A stretch of 34,304 nucleotides of DNA from Bacillota bacterium (GCA_029225225.1 JAQXWB010000106.1:1-34304), one strand, 5' to 3'. Positions 1 to 7,397 are shown, counted from the stretch's first letter. Notes: a model not told the origin generated them from the sequence alone. Program-made: numbers and translations.

Positions 1-1569
1 CTCGTCGCAATCATCATACACCGGCGGGGGTACGATATTCAGGTTGTAATCTGCTTTGCCGAACTCACAGCGTTCCAGCAGCATTTGCGGGATTTTCTTC
101 ACCGTTATGTTGTCGTAAGCCTTGTCCAGTCCGCTGTCAAAAGAGAGGCAAGCGATGATCAGATACTCGCCTTCCTCCATGGTGTCCTTGATGGAGTCCA
201 GATAGGGACTGTTCAGATGGCGGGTAGTTACAAAGAGATAGCTGTTCTCGTTGCCTACTGACTGTTTCCAGAACAGGTCTCCGTCCGGCTGATAGCGGAA
301 TCCCTCGTGCAGGGCTACCGCTGCTGCCAGCATATTGGCGTCGTAGTCCTCGTTGATGACATATTCGTCAAAGGGGTCTTTGTTAATGAGCGTAGGTGCA
401 ACCTCATAGAAGCGGTACCCTCCACCGCTTTGCCAATTCTGTGCTTTGGTAATGCCGCCGGGGTCTTTTCCGGCAATGACCTTATCCATGCGCACTTTGC
501 AATGGGTATATGCGTGATTGCCCATTTCCACGCCGATCCAACGCCGCCCCATTTTCTGTGCGACGGCAGCAGTGGTACCGGAACCAAGGAAAGAATCAAG
601 AACCAAATCGCCGGGATTGGAGGCAATATGGATGATGCGCTGAATTAGACGCTCGGGCTTGGGGGTATCAAACGAAATATCACTTCCAAACAAAGCATTT
701 ACTTCGTCCTTAGACTCACCAGTGTGGCCGACTTCGTCCTGCGGCCACCACGTCCACGGTACAATTCCCTTTGCTTCTGATAAGAATTGTTTTCTGCGAG
801 GCACGCCATTTCCGTCACTTCCGAAGGTCACTCGTCCGTCCGCAAGCGCTTTCTTAAATTCTGGCTCTACAACTTTCCAACAATTTCCCGGTGGCGGTGT
901 ATGTACTTTCCCATTTGGGGCAACAATTTTGTACATTTGATTGGGCCGGTATCCTTGCGCAAGCAACGAAACTGATTGCCATGCGCCTCGAGGGTCATTA
1001 TCCGGATTTTTGTACGCTTTGAGTTGTTTGTCTGCAAGCGGAAGATAATTTCTAGCCTTTTTAAATGCATCTTTGTCTTTTACATAAACAAGAATGTATT
1101 CATGTGAGTCGCCAATTGCCTCTCGGTTCTCGCGTGAATAACGTTTTTGCCATACAATGGAGGCAAGGAAAGATGATCGGCCAAATACCTCATCGCACAA
1201 AACCTTCAGATAATCACGTTCATTGTCATCAATACTTATCCATATGGAACCCGTATCACCCAAAAGCCTCCACATAATTTGTAGGCGCGGGCGTATCAGA
1301 TTGAGCCAAAGACTATGTTCAATATTGTCTTCATATATGTTTGCAGCATTTGCGTTGTACGGCGGATCGATATAGATACACTTTACCTGTCCGGCAAATT
1401 TGCTCTCCAGCGCTTTCAGTGCCAGCAGATTATCCCCGTGGATCAGCATATTCTGCGTCTCCGGGTCGGCGACAGTGTTGGAAAGCTCCGTATTTTCAAT
1501 CAGCAACCGAGGCTCGACTCGAATCGGCTCGTCCTTGCCATACCAAGTCAGTTCCAGTTTGTTAGCCAT
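1..1569 (-). CDS. Site-specific DNA-methyltransferase (type III Mod-like, adenine), 3' end beyond window
   Basis: Read leftward from ATG at 1569, the frame stays open for 523 codons to the left edge, so the C-terminus is missing. Residues 68-71 are DPPY (motif IV, catalytic) and residues 327-333 are FLGSGTT (motif I, SAM binding). Motif IV before motif I is the beta-class order of amino-methyltransferases, usual in type III Mod subunits and related N6-adenine enzymes. The N-terminus contains NTVADPETQNMLIHGDNLLAL, typical of this family. The start has AGGAGG about 7 nt upstream and overlaps the dinD stop as TAATG, so the genes are translationally coupled. It presumably methylates host DNA as part of a restriction-modification or related defence module. 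A partner nuclease (res), if present, would lie off the left edge. The methyltransferase call is firm; the type III label is an inference. Confidence 0.88.
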   Translation of the reverse strand, partial: MANKLELTWYGKDEPIRVEPRLLIENTELSNTVADPETQNMLIHGDNLLALKALESKFAGQVKCIYIDPPYNANAANIYEDNIEHSLWLNLIRPRLQIMWRLLGDTGSIWISIDDNERDYLKVLCDEVFGRSSFLASIVWQKRYSRENREAIGDSHEYILVYVKDKDAFKKARNYLPLADKQLKAYKNPDNDPRGAWQSVSLLAQGYRPNQMYKIVAPNGKVHTPPPGNCWKVVEPEFKKALADGRVTFGSDGNGVPRRKQFLSEAKGIVPWTWWPQDEVGHTGESKDEVNALFGSDISFDTPKPERLIQRIIHIASNPGDLVLDSFLGSGTTAAVAQKMGRRWIGVEMGNHAYTHCKVRMDKVIAGKDPGGITKAQNWQSGGGYRFYEVAPTLINKDPFDEYVINEDYDANMLAAAVALHEGFRYQPDGDLFWKQSVGNENSYLFVTTRHLNSPYLDSIKDTMEEGEYLIIACLSFDSGLDKAYDNITVKKIPQMLLERCEFGKADYNLNIVPPPVYDDCDE

Positions 1570-2435
1570 TATTTATCCTCCTCGCTTTCGCAAGGGAGCT
1601 TTCCGGACTGCGCAGCCAGTTTCCTCTCCTGAGATTTGACACGCCGCTCCAGTTTTTTAATGTCTTCTGCAGCAGGCAAATTCTCCGGTTGAATGCCACG
1701 CTGTCCAAGCATATCCCGCACGGAGCGATTGTTTTGCACATGTTCTCCGGTAATGGCCCGCTCGCCTTGAAGATCCTTTTCCTCAACATTGTAGTTGGTC
1801 ATTTCTGCCGCAAGGTTCTTTGCGGCAATGGAGAGCGTCGGCAGGAAATCAGCCAGTGGGCGATTGTCTTTCACCCCAAGTCGCTCCTTCATTTCTTGCG
1901 TCGTGTAACCGCCAAACAGAGCCCGGTCACCCTTCGAGCGAATGCGTCCGAACCCGGCGTCATCCACACCACGCTCATAAATATTCTGTGAAAGCCGTTT
2001 TTCGGATTCCCGCAGTCTGCCTCTGGCTTCTGTGCGCTCAATAAGAGAAATGCGTTCTTCGATCAGCTCCTGCTTTCGAGTCTGGACGGCAAAATAACTT
2101 TGTGCAAAGGCAATTTCTTCTTTTTTAGGATCTCCGTTTTGGGCAATCAAATAACATGCGTAACGAGTAAGCATGTAATCCTTGACCGATCGCTGCGCAC
2201 CTTTGCCAGCGGTTATCATTTTCGTGACCTCACGAAAATGATCCGATACTTCTATTCCACTGGTTTCACAGGATTCGATAGCGCGTCCGATTGCCTTATC
2301 AAAGTTCTCCCACCGTTCATAGCCGAGAAGCGGCATGAGGTCACGCGCATACCAAAATTCAATATGTGCCTCCTGGTCGCTATGTATCACAAGGTCAAAT
2401 TGCTCTTTGATTTGACCGACTCTCTTTTTATCCAT
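1569..2435 (-). CDS. dinD: DinD-family protein (DNA-damage-inducible protein D)
   Basis: This 288-aa protein is close to the length of E. coli DinD (about 274 aa). Its N-terminal block has FWYARDLMPLLGYERWENF, then a DHFREVTKMI segment, YMLTRYACYLIAQNGDP, and an LFGGYTTQEMKERLGV block in the middle. These are hallmarks of DinD and of BRO-N/antirepressor-like proteins. The last ~35 residues are charged and probably coiled. E. coli DinD belongs to the SOS regulon and acts on RecA filaments; whether this copy does is unknown. It lies between an XRE regulator and a DNA methyltransferase with one-base TAATG overlaps on both sides and a GGAGG before its ATG. I see no LexA box at the operon promoter, so regulation probably comes from the XRE protein. 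The family call is strong; the function here is open. Confidence 0.85.
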   Translation of the reverse strand: MDKKRVGQIKEQFDLVIHSDQEAHIEFWYARDLMPLLGYERWENFDKAIGRAIESCETSGIEVSDHFREVTKMITAGKGAQRSVKDYMLTRYACYLIAQNGDPKKEEIAFAQSYFAVQTRKQELIEERISLIERTEARGRLRESEKRLSQNIYERGVDDAGFGRIRSKGDRALFGGYTTQEMKERLGVKDNRPLADFLPTLSIAAKNLAAEMTNYNVEEKDLQGERAITGEHVQNNRSVRDMLGQRGIQPENLPAAEDIKKLERRVKSQERKLAAQSGKLPCESEEDK

Positions 2436-2893
2436 TATTCACCCTCCACTGTATTCACAGTAAGCACTTCATCCGGCAAGTCTCTCACTTTTACGGAAAC
2501 GGACACGCTTTTCCCGCTTTTCAGGGTTCCTTGCTCCTGGCAGCGGGCAAATTCCATGCACAGAACGGCTGCTATCGTTTTTTGTCCAAAATCATCAAGC
2601 AAGGAGTATTTGCGCATGACATCCTCGTACTCCTCCTGCATTGCCCAGTTTCCCAGTTGTGCGACTTCCATGTCGTTCAGTTTGGCCGGAGTCGGATCAT
2701 CCGACGTTCCAAGAATATAATCGATCCGTTTATCAAAAACCTGCGTCAGTTTTTCAAACATCTCAAAGCTGGGCTTGCGTTTTCCGGTTTCCCACATGGC
2801 AACGGTGCCGCTGGATACGCCAAGTGCTGTAGCAAGCTCAATCTGTGTCATGCCTTTTTCTTTTCTAAGGTCTTTCAGTCGTTCAGGAAACAT
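2435..2893 (-). CDS. XRE-family HTH transcriptional regulator
   Basis: The N-terminal ~60 residues are a clear XRE/Cro helix-turn-helix (FPERLKDLRKEKGMTQIELA, then GVSSGTVAMWETGKRKPSFE and DKRIDYILG). The C-terminal ~90 residues are an unassigned domain containing NWAMQEEYEDVMRKYSLLDDF. I prefer ATG at 2893 because GAGGTG lies 8 nt upstream. A GTG at 2902 would add three residues but has no spaced ribosome binding site. It heads the leftward operon with dinD and the methyltransferase (TAATG overlap). Its promoter is a perfect TTGACA-N17-TATAAT, and GTGAG-type repeats surround both this promoter and the divergent one at 3028. It is therefore likely to repress itself and the rightward element genes. 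Confidence 0.9.
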   Translation of the reverse strand: MFPERLKDLRKEKGMTQIELATALGVSSGTVAMWETGKRKPSFEMFEKLTQVFDKRIDYILGTSDDPTPAKLNDMEVAQLGNWAMQEEYEDVMRKYSLLDDFGQKTIAAVLCMEFARCQEQGTLKSGKSVSVSVKVRDLPDEVLTVNTVEGE

Positions 2894-2925
2894 GGTTCTC
2901 ACACCTCGTCTTGGATTTCACTCAT

Positions 2926-2954
2926 ATTATATTACTATAAGTGAGTTTTGTCAA
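2926..2954 (-). promoter_or_regulatory. Sigma-A promoter for the xre-dinD-methyltransferase operon
   Basis: On the minus strand, TTGACA (2954-2949) and TATAAT (2931-2926) are separated by exactly 17 nt. CTCAC/GTGAG words lie inside and around it, including ACTCA at 2920-2924 and GTGAG at 2941-2945, consistent with binding by the regulator it drives. Confidence 0.85.
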
Positions 2955-3027
2955 GCTACCAGTGAGAATGGATTCTATAGGGTTCTACAACCGTATAAAA
3001 ATCTTTAAAAAAATTTCTGTTTTGCTA

Positions 3028-3056
3028 TTGACTCGAATAACGCAAAGTTATATAAT
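3028..3056 (+). promoter_or_regulatory. Sigma-A promoter for the rightward element genes
   Basis: TTGACT (3028-3033), a 17-nt spacer and TATAAT (3051-3056) form a near-consensus promoter divergent from the xre promoter. GTGAG at 3057, 3061 and 3070 follows immediately at the expected transcription start. About 105 nt of leader separates the promoter from the first good ribosome binding site at 3151. Confidence 0.85.
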
Positions 3057-3070
3057 GTGAGTGAGAAAAG

Positions 3071-3088
3071 TGAGAAATGCATTTCTCA
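3071..3088. promoter_or_regulatory. 18-bp perfect palindrome, probable XRE operator
   Basis: TGAGAAATGCATTTCTCA is a perfect inverted repeat just downstream of the -10 at 3051-3056, overlapping the start of transcription. The half-site word GTGAGAA also occurs at 2962, 3061, 3070 and, on the minus strand, at 2902-2896. Clustering around two divergent promoters next to an XRE gene suggests a phage-like repressor operator. The assignment is inferred. Confidence 0.6.
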
Positions 3089-3161
3089 TTCGCGGATGTC
3101 AACCAGGAAAGGCTGTTTCCCGCACTTGCGGGAGCAGTCTATATTTTTTCAGAAGGAGGCA

Positions 3162-3323
3162 ATGAACTTGAAAGACAGAAAACGCCAGCGTGAAAACCGC
3201 CGCATCAAGCAGCGAGAGGAACGCATCGACAAGCGAAACGACTGCGGCGTGAAAGATCTTACCGCTTACAATGCAGTCCGGCAGATCATGACAAACGGAA
3301 AAGCCAATATTGTGCTGACGTGA
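3162..3323 (+). CDS. Small basic protein of the mobile element, function unknown
   Basis: This 53-aa protein starts at ATG 3162, directly after AGAAGGAGG at 3151-3159. An earlier in-frame GTG at 3057 lies at the transcription start and has no ribosome binding site, so it was not used. The first half is extremely Lys/Arg/Glu-rich (DRKRQRENRRIKQREERIDK), then a neutral tail ends QIMTNGKANIVLT. It is the first gene from the 3028 promoter and is followed by a terminator-like hairpin. I recognise no family and assign no function. Nucleic-acid binding is possible from charge alone. Confidence 0.65.
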   Translation: MNLKDRKRQRENRRIKQREERIDKRNDCGVKDLTAYNAVRQIMTNGKANIVLT

Positions 3324-3368
3324 CCACCTATGAAAATCCATGCGAGATTTTTGAAGGTGGTATTTTTG
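3323..3368 (+). terminator. Terminator-like hairpin after the 53-aa gene
   Basis: ACCACCT (3323-3329) pairs with AGGTGGT (3355-3361) and is followed by ATTTTTG. The loop is 25 nt and includes a partial inner stem, so it may be weak or attenuating, letting some transcription reach the HTH gene at 3403. Confidence 0.5.
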
Positions 3369-3402
3369 CGCCCAAATTTACAGAAATGGAGGTATGAAGG
3401 AT

Positions 3403-3582
3403 ATGGAAAAGACAACGATGAGCGTACAAGAGCTGTCCTCGCAGCTGGGCATATCCTTGCCAAAGGCGTATGAGCTTGTGAAATCGGAGGGCTTTCCGTC
3501 CATCCGCATCGGTACGAGGATCCTCATTCCCGTTGACGCTTTTCGGGAGTGGCTGGTCATTACTTCTAATAAAGAGGAATGA
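3403..3582 (+). CDS. Excisionase-family HTH DNA-binding protein
   Basis: This ~59-aa protein has one MerR/excisionase-like winged HTH (HTH_17 type): MSVQELSSQLGISLPKAYEL, then SEGFPSIRIGTRILIPVDAF and REWL. Such proteins usually act as recombination directionality factors or helpers for integrases in integrative elements. ATG 3403 is preferred because GGAGGT (3388-3393) ends 9 nt before it; ATG 3394 abuts the same ribosome binding site with no spacing. The stop overlaps an upstream ATG of the next frame (ATGA at 3579), suggesting coupling to the truncated primase gene. With the recombinase C-terminus at 4261 it identifies the region as mobile-element DNA. Confidence 0.82.
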   Translation: MEKTTMSVQELSSQLGISLPKAYELVKSEGFPSIRIGTRILIPVDAFREWLVITSNKEE

Positions 3583-3617
3583 CCGCCACAGAAATATCAG
3601 AGAAAGGGGGCGAAGAA

Positions 3618-4262
3618 ATGTCCGGCTTAAATGAATTTACATTCTGGCGCACGTCATGCGTTCAGAATCCGAAAAACTGCGCATATCCCGAAAAGGTCGT
3701 TGTTACCGATGCGGCGTCATTCAACGAAATGGCGCATTTCGACCATGTGTCCGCCACATATAAAAACAACTATCGGAGCAACGAAACTTTCGAGGAATCG
3801 GAGGTTCAGTCCGGCGATGTGGATAACGACAAGGTCACAGACCCGAAGGACTGGGTACTGCGTGAGGACATTCATCGGATTTTTGAAGGCGTGCCGCATA
3901 TCATCTCGGAAAGCAAGAATCACATGAAGCCGAAAGGCACAAAGCCTCCTGCTCCCCGATACCATGTTTTCTGGAAAGCGTTACAAGAAACGGACTACAT
4001 AGCCTATGCTGCTTTTAAGGAGCGGCTGCAGAGACGGTTTCCGTTCTTAGACCCGAAAGCACTTGACGCGGCGAGATATTTTGACGGCACGGAGAATCCG
4101 AATGCCGTGTTTTATCCCGGCACGATCACCATCAACGAGTTTATGGACAGGCTTGAGACGGAGGAACGGGAATCGGAAGAATCGCCTGCCGCCGATACGA
4201 TCGCAGAGGGAACGCGCAACAGCACCATGTTCCGCTTTGCCGTCCGCACATTGAAACGCTAA
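3618..4262 (+). pseudogene. Truncated primase (AEP/PrimPol-like N-terminal part)
   Basis: The 214-residue product begins MSGLNEFTFWRTSCVQNPKN and keeps a DVDND motif near residue 70, matching the acidic metal-binding motif of archaeo-eukaryotic-type primases of integrative elements. A conserved block (APRYHVFWKAL, then LDPKALDAARYF) follows. The end reads NSTMFRFAVRTLKR and then TAA, where intact homologues (from memory) continue into a PriCT-like segment and a C-terminal helicase part. The reading frame breaks exactly where recombinase-like sequence begins (4261), so the gene looks cut by a deletion. Start 3618 has AAAGGGGG upstream; ATG 3579, overlapping the HTH stop, is an alternative. It is probably non-functional. 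The family assignment is moderate. Confidence 0.7.
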
Positions 4263-4578
4263 TGTCGAGGGCAAGATATCTGACGAGCGTTTTGCCAAGA
4301 TGTCCGAAAGCTATGAAGCGGAGTAGAAAGCACTGGAGAGACGCATTGCAGATCTTCGCAGCAACATTGCCGCACAGCAGGAGAGCCGTGTGAATGTAAA
4401 CAGCTTCGTTGCCCTTGTGCGTAAGCATACAGACATACGGGAGCTGAGTGCGGAAATCGTCCGAGAGTTTGTAGAACGGGTCGAGGTGTTTCAGCCCGCA
4501 CAGGTTGGCGGCAGAAAGGTTCAGCGACTGCGGATCGTATGGAATTGCATCGGTGAATTTGCGCTGCCGCAGCCCTAA
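4261..4578 (+). pseudogene. Large serine recombinase, C-terminal remnant with in-frame stop
   Basis: Read in the frame of 4261, the sequence encodes NVEGKISDERFAKMSESYEA, then E, a TAG stop at 4324-4326, and K-A-L-E-R-R-I-A-D-L with a coiled segment. It ends REFVERVEVFQPAQVGG, then RLRIVWNCIGEFALPQP and TAA. This matches the C-terminal coiled coil and DUF4368-type tail of large serine recombinases, which normally exceed 500 aa. The resolvase catalytic and zinc-ribbon domains are absent, no start is present, and the TAG breaks the frame. It joins the truncated primase with no spacer, so an internal deletion must have removed most of the element. A recombinase gene at the end of such an element usually marks the nearby attachment site. 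Confidence 0.78.
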
Positions 4579-4584
4579 ATGGGC

Positions 4585-4626
4585 AAAAAAACGGCATAGC
4601 CGCATATTACGACTATGCCATTTTTC
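4585..4626 (+). terminator. Bidirectional-looking terminator after the recombinase remnant
   Basis: A-run, GGCATAG (4593-4599), a 13-nt loop and CTATGCC (4613-4619), then ATTTTT. Flanking A and T runs allow termination in either direction, separating the element from hsp20. Confidence 0.6.
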
Positions 4627-4652
4627 AGGGATTACAAAATCCCTAAGTTGTA

Positions 4653-4676
4653 CCGCCTTTTGGCGGGAGATTTTTT
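4653..4676 (+). terminator. Short hairpin with T-run facing hsp20
   Basis: CCGCC-TTTT-GGCGG (4653-4666) followed by GAGATTTTTT. The T-run orientation suits rightward transcription leaving the mobile element. It lies 8 nt from the hsp20 stop, and the element's right attachment site may be nearby. Confidence 0.5.
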
Positions 4677-4684
4677 ATGGTGAA

Positions 4685-5119
4685 TTATTGAATTTCAAGT
4701 CTGCGGGTGTCTGCCTTGGCGGGCTGCTGCTTCGGCAGGGCGAGCTTCAAAACGCCGTCCTGATAGGAAGCACTGATGTTGTCGGCATCAATGCCTTCCA
4801 AGCTGAAGCTGCGGCTGTAAGTGCCATAGGAGCGTTCGCAGCGCAGGTAGTTGCCCTTTGCGTCTTTCTTCTCATAGTTGGAATGACGCTCGGCATTGAT
4901 GACTAGACGGTCACTGTCGATGTCCACATGGATATCTTCCTTCTTGAAGCCCGGCAGATCAGCCGACAGGATCAGCTTGTCTCCGTCGTCCTCAATGTCG
5001 GTGCGGAAAGAGGCAAGCGCCTCGGGTGCGAACAGGCTTCGCTCAAAGTCCTCCAGCTCACGGAAGGGGTTATAAAGGTTCGCCTCATTGTGCTTACGAT
5101 ACGGTGTAATTGTCAACAT
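4685..5119 (-). CDS. hsp20: Small heat shock protein, Hsp20/alpha-crystallin family
   Basis: This 144-aa protein has a short N-terminal arm (MLTITPYRKHNEANLYNPF, RELEDFERSLF), then an alpha-crystallin domain from about residue 38 to 135. The domain includes ILSADLPGFKKEDIHVDID and ends with the conserved DGVLKLALPK strand, then a short tail lacking an obvious I-x-I motif. It would be an ATP-independent holdase that binds unfolding proteins in the cytoplasm. ATG 5119 has GGAGG 7 nt upstream; a longer frame to 5209 was rejected for lack of a ribosome binding site. A perfect CIRCE operator lies about 124 nt upstream, so HrcA repression with heat induction is expected. It is a single-gene unit just outside the mobile-element remnant. 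Confidence 0.93.
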   Translation of the reverse strand: MLTITPYRKHNEANLYNPFRELEDFERSLFAPEALASFRTDIEDDGDKLILSADLPGFKKEDIHVDIDSDRLVINAERHSNYEKKDAKGNYLRCERSYGTYSRSFSLEGIDADNISASYQDGVLKLALPKQQPAKADTRRLEIQ

Positions 5120-5242
5120 AAGAATTCCTCCATTCATTGTTTCGACCCACCCACAAGGGTGTGTCTCATTTGTTTTTCTGGCTTTATTTTCCCGCCATAG
5201 TATGAACAAAGATACCTTTTTCTATGAACGGACTGTGAACTT

Positions 5243-5269
5243 TTAGCACTCTATGCAAAAGAGTGCTAA
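5243..5269. promoter_or_regulatory. CIRCE operator (HrcA binding site) for hsp20
   Basis: TTAGCACTC (5243-5251), a 9-nt spacer and GAGTGCTAA (5261-5269) match the CIRCE consensus exactly. HrcA binds CIRCE upstream of groES/groEL and dnaK operons and represses them until heat stress. I could not fix the exact -35/-10 of the hsp20 promoter. Confidence 0.92.
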
Positions 5270-5446
5270 AACGCAAGCCAAATGAAACGGAGGAAAATTG
5301 CTTTGCTGTGGGGCAGGGAGATGTCCCTGCAGCGTGTAGGAACTAACGACTGCGTACAAACTCGTTTCTTCCTGCTGTCTGCCGCTTCGCGGACGGCGTG
5401 GACATGTTCCCGCCCTACAGGGCGTGTTTCATTATATGCGCGAATA

Positions 5447-5481
5447 AGATTGCCACGTCGCTGCGCTCCTCGCAATGACAT
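5447..5481. repeat. Dispersed intergenic repeat in the gene-free gap 5270-5557
   Basis: Read on the minus strand this contains TCATTGCGAGGAGCGCAGCG followed by ACGTGGCAATCT, a dispersed repeat core I recall from many bacterial genomes. Its translation gives the familiar spurious SLRGAQRRGNL peptide. The rest of the ~290-bp gap holds a small palindrome (CGCCCTACAGGGCG, 5411-5424) and no credible gene. Confidence 0.65.
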
Positions 5482-5557
5482 GCAAGAAACGCGTAGCAGC
5501 AAGGGGAGCGCCGTATCTGTAACGCTCTTGCCTTGCGAATGTCTGCGCATAGCGTGA

Positions 5558-7303
5558 TCAAGATTTACGGTATTCTTCTTCCGACAACTGCGTTAATTGT
5601 GCGTCGCGGATACGGTAAACGCGGTCACAGAGGGAGAGAACGCTCGGGCGGTGCGTGGTGAGAATACAGGTTTTGTTAGGCAGAGCAGCGATATTTTTCA
5701 GCACCTTTTCCTCAGTCTCCATGTCAAGTGCGGAGGTGACCTCGTCAAGCAGGAGAATCGGCGCGTCTGCCAAGACAGCGCGAGCGATGGCGAGACGCTG
5801 ATTCTGCCCGACGGAAAGCGATCCGCCTCGTTCCTGCAGCGTGCTGTAGATGCCCTGCGGCAGCGCTTGGACGAAGGTGTCTGCACAGGCGACCTTCAGC
5901 GCCGCGTAGATCTCTTCATCGGTTGCACTCGGACGCACGAGGCGAAGCGTGTCCGCAATCGTGCCGGAAAAGATGACGTTATCCTGCGGTACATAGGAGA
6001 ATAGGGAACGTGTGGCAGGGGAGAGAGGCACATGCAGTTCGCCGCTGACCAACTCCGCCGTACCGTCTGACGGATGCAGAAGCGCCAGCAGGATGCGGAA
6101 CAATGTTGTTTTGCCGCTCCCGGACGGACCGACGATGGCGATCATCTCCCCGGGGGAGACGGATAGTTCAAGCGCATCCAGCACGAGCGAACGGCTTTGA
6201 TAAGAAAAACGCAGCTTATCGAGGCGAAGAGAGAATTTCTCTTTTTTGAGCGCCTCCACTTCTGCAAGACCCTCGACCTTTTCCTGTGGGAGGTCGAAAA
6301 TCGTCATAATACGCTGTGCGCTGACGGTGCATTCGATTGCGGAGGGGACAAGCTTAATGAGTGCGGAGAGTGCTGAGGAGAGGTAGCCCGCCAACTGGAT
6401 GAACAGAACCATTGTGCCGAAGTCGATATAGCCGCGCCAAAGACGGTAAGCGCCCCACCCGAGGCAAAGATAACTGACGAGCAGACCGGCGGCGGAGAGA
6501 ATTGAGGAATTGACAACAGAAAAACGGTTAAAACGCAAAGCGGTGTCATAATAGCGGGATTGTACCTTCTTCAGCCGGTCGGTAAACGGATCAACAAGAT
6601 TAAACGCCTTAATGGATTGTACGTTTTGCAGTGCTTCCTCATGAAATGCCGTCATTTCGCTGTTGACGGTGCGCATTTCTTTACTGAAAATGCGCATTTT
6701 TGAGACGAAAGGCTTTGCCGCAACCAATGTGAACGGCGCGGTAAGCAACGCGAAGACCGCCATGGTCGGATCATAGCAGAGAATGATGGCAAGGGAAGCG
6801 ATAAATTGTGCCAGCTTGATGATCAGCGTCGGCAGCCAACCGAGCACGCTGTTTGCGACATTGGTGACATCGGTATTGACGCGGGAGAGAAGGTCGCCCG
6901 AATGGTACTGTTGCAGCGACTCCCAGTCGGTGCGCAGAAATGTGTCAAAAACCTCTGCGCGAAGCTCGTTTGATACGCGCAGATTAATCCTTGCGCTGTA
7001 GCGGCTGATAAAGGCGTTCAGCAAGATTCCCAAAGCTGCCAAAAACACAACGGCAATGCCAACGGCAGCGATGCGCCTGCCGCCGTAACCTTCCGCGCCG
7101 AGCAGGACGATGGAATTCACCAGTTCTTTTGAGGTGAGGGCGGAGACCATGCTCAGCCCTGTCGAGAGCAGCCCCAGCAGAACATACGTCAGCACCGCCT
7201 TGCGATAGGCACGAGTATGATAGTAGATCCAGCGAGTCTCCCGCCCGATCTCTTTCAGCGTACCGTCACGCACGCGTTTTGTTACTTTTTGAAAAATACT
7301 CAT
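5558..7303 (-). CDS. ABC transporter half-molecule, fused permease and ATPase (MsbA/MDR-like exporter)
   Basis: This 581-aa protein is the usual length of a type IV half-exporter. Residues ~1-320 hold about six membrane segments (for example YVLLGLLSTGLSMVSALTSK and LAIILCYDPTMAVFALLTAP). Residues ~340-581 are the ATPase: Walker A GPSGSGKT at 392-399, signature LSVGQ at 496-500 (LSGGQ in most family members), LLLDEVTSALD just after, and a TTHRPS switch histidine near the end. It would act as a homodimer in the membrane. It is separated by 147 bp from two BY-kinases of the same orientation, so it may export a lipid-linked glycan or envelope component, but substrate cannot be read from sequence. 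AAAGGAA lies shortly before the ATG. Confidence 0.88.
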   Translation of the reverse strand: MSIFQKVTKRVRDGTLKEIGRETRWIYYHTRAYRKAVLTYVLLGLLSTGLSMVSALTSKELVNSIVLLGAEGYGGRRIAAVGIAVVFLAALGILLNAFISRYSARINLRVSNELRAEVFDTFLRTDWESLQQYHSGDLLSRVNTDVTNVANSVLGWLPTLIIKLAQFIASLAIILCYDPTMAVFALLTAPFTLVAAKPFVSKMRIFSKEMRTVNSEMTAFHEEALQNVQSIKAFNLVDPFTDRLKKVQSRYYDTALRFNRFSVVNSSILSAAGLLVSYLCLGWGAYRLWRGYIDFGTMVLFIQLAGYLSSALSALIKLVPSAIECTVSAQRIMTIFDLPQEKVEGLAEVEALKKEKFSLRLDKLRFSYQSRSLVLDALELSVSPGEMIAIVGPSGSGKTTLFRILLALLHPSDGTAELVSGELHVPLSPATRSLFSYVPQDNVIFSGTIADTLRLVRPSATDEEIYAALKVACADTFVQALPQGIYSTLQERGGSLSVGQNQRLAIARAVLADAPILLLDEVTSALDMETEEKVLKNIAALPNKTCILTTHRPSVLSLCDRVYRIRDAQLTQLSEEEYRKS

Positions 7304-7378
7304 GTGTGTTCCTTTCTGCGGCTGCCAATGGTTTCTATGTGCAGAGATCGGTGTTGACGCTTCCTCCGGTAAAACTAT

Positions 7379-7397
7379 GGGCGGCTGACAGCCGCCC
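7379..7397. terminator. GC-rich palindrome between the BY-kinase and ABC genes
   Basis: GGGCGGCTGACAGCCGCCC is a perfect 8-bp stem with a 3-nt loop. Only short, interrupted T-runs follow on either strand, so it is a weak terminator or a REP-like element. A related sequence (GGGCGGACAGCCGCC) lies at about 7411-7425. Confidence 0.4.

Noticed and set aside
2885-2905. GAAC-CATG-TTTC near the xre start as a LexA box
   Set aside because: The Gram-positive LexA half-site GTTC is not present; the sequence overlaps the xre ribosome binding site and start.
5266-5557. Frames containing SLRGAQRRGNL and its opposite strand
   Set aside because: They are translations of a dispersed non-coding repeat.
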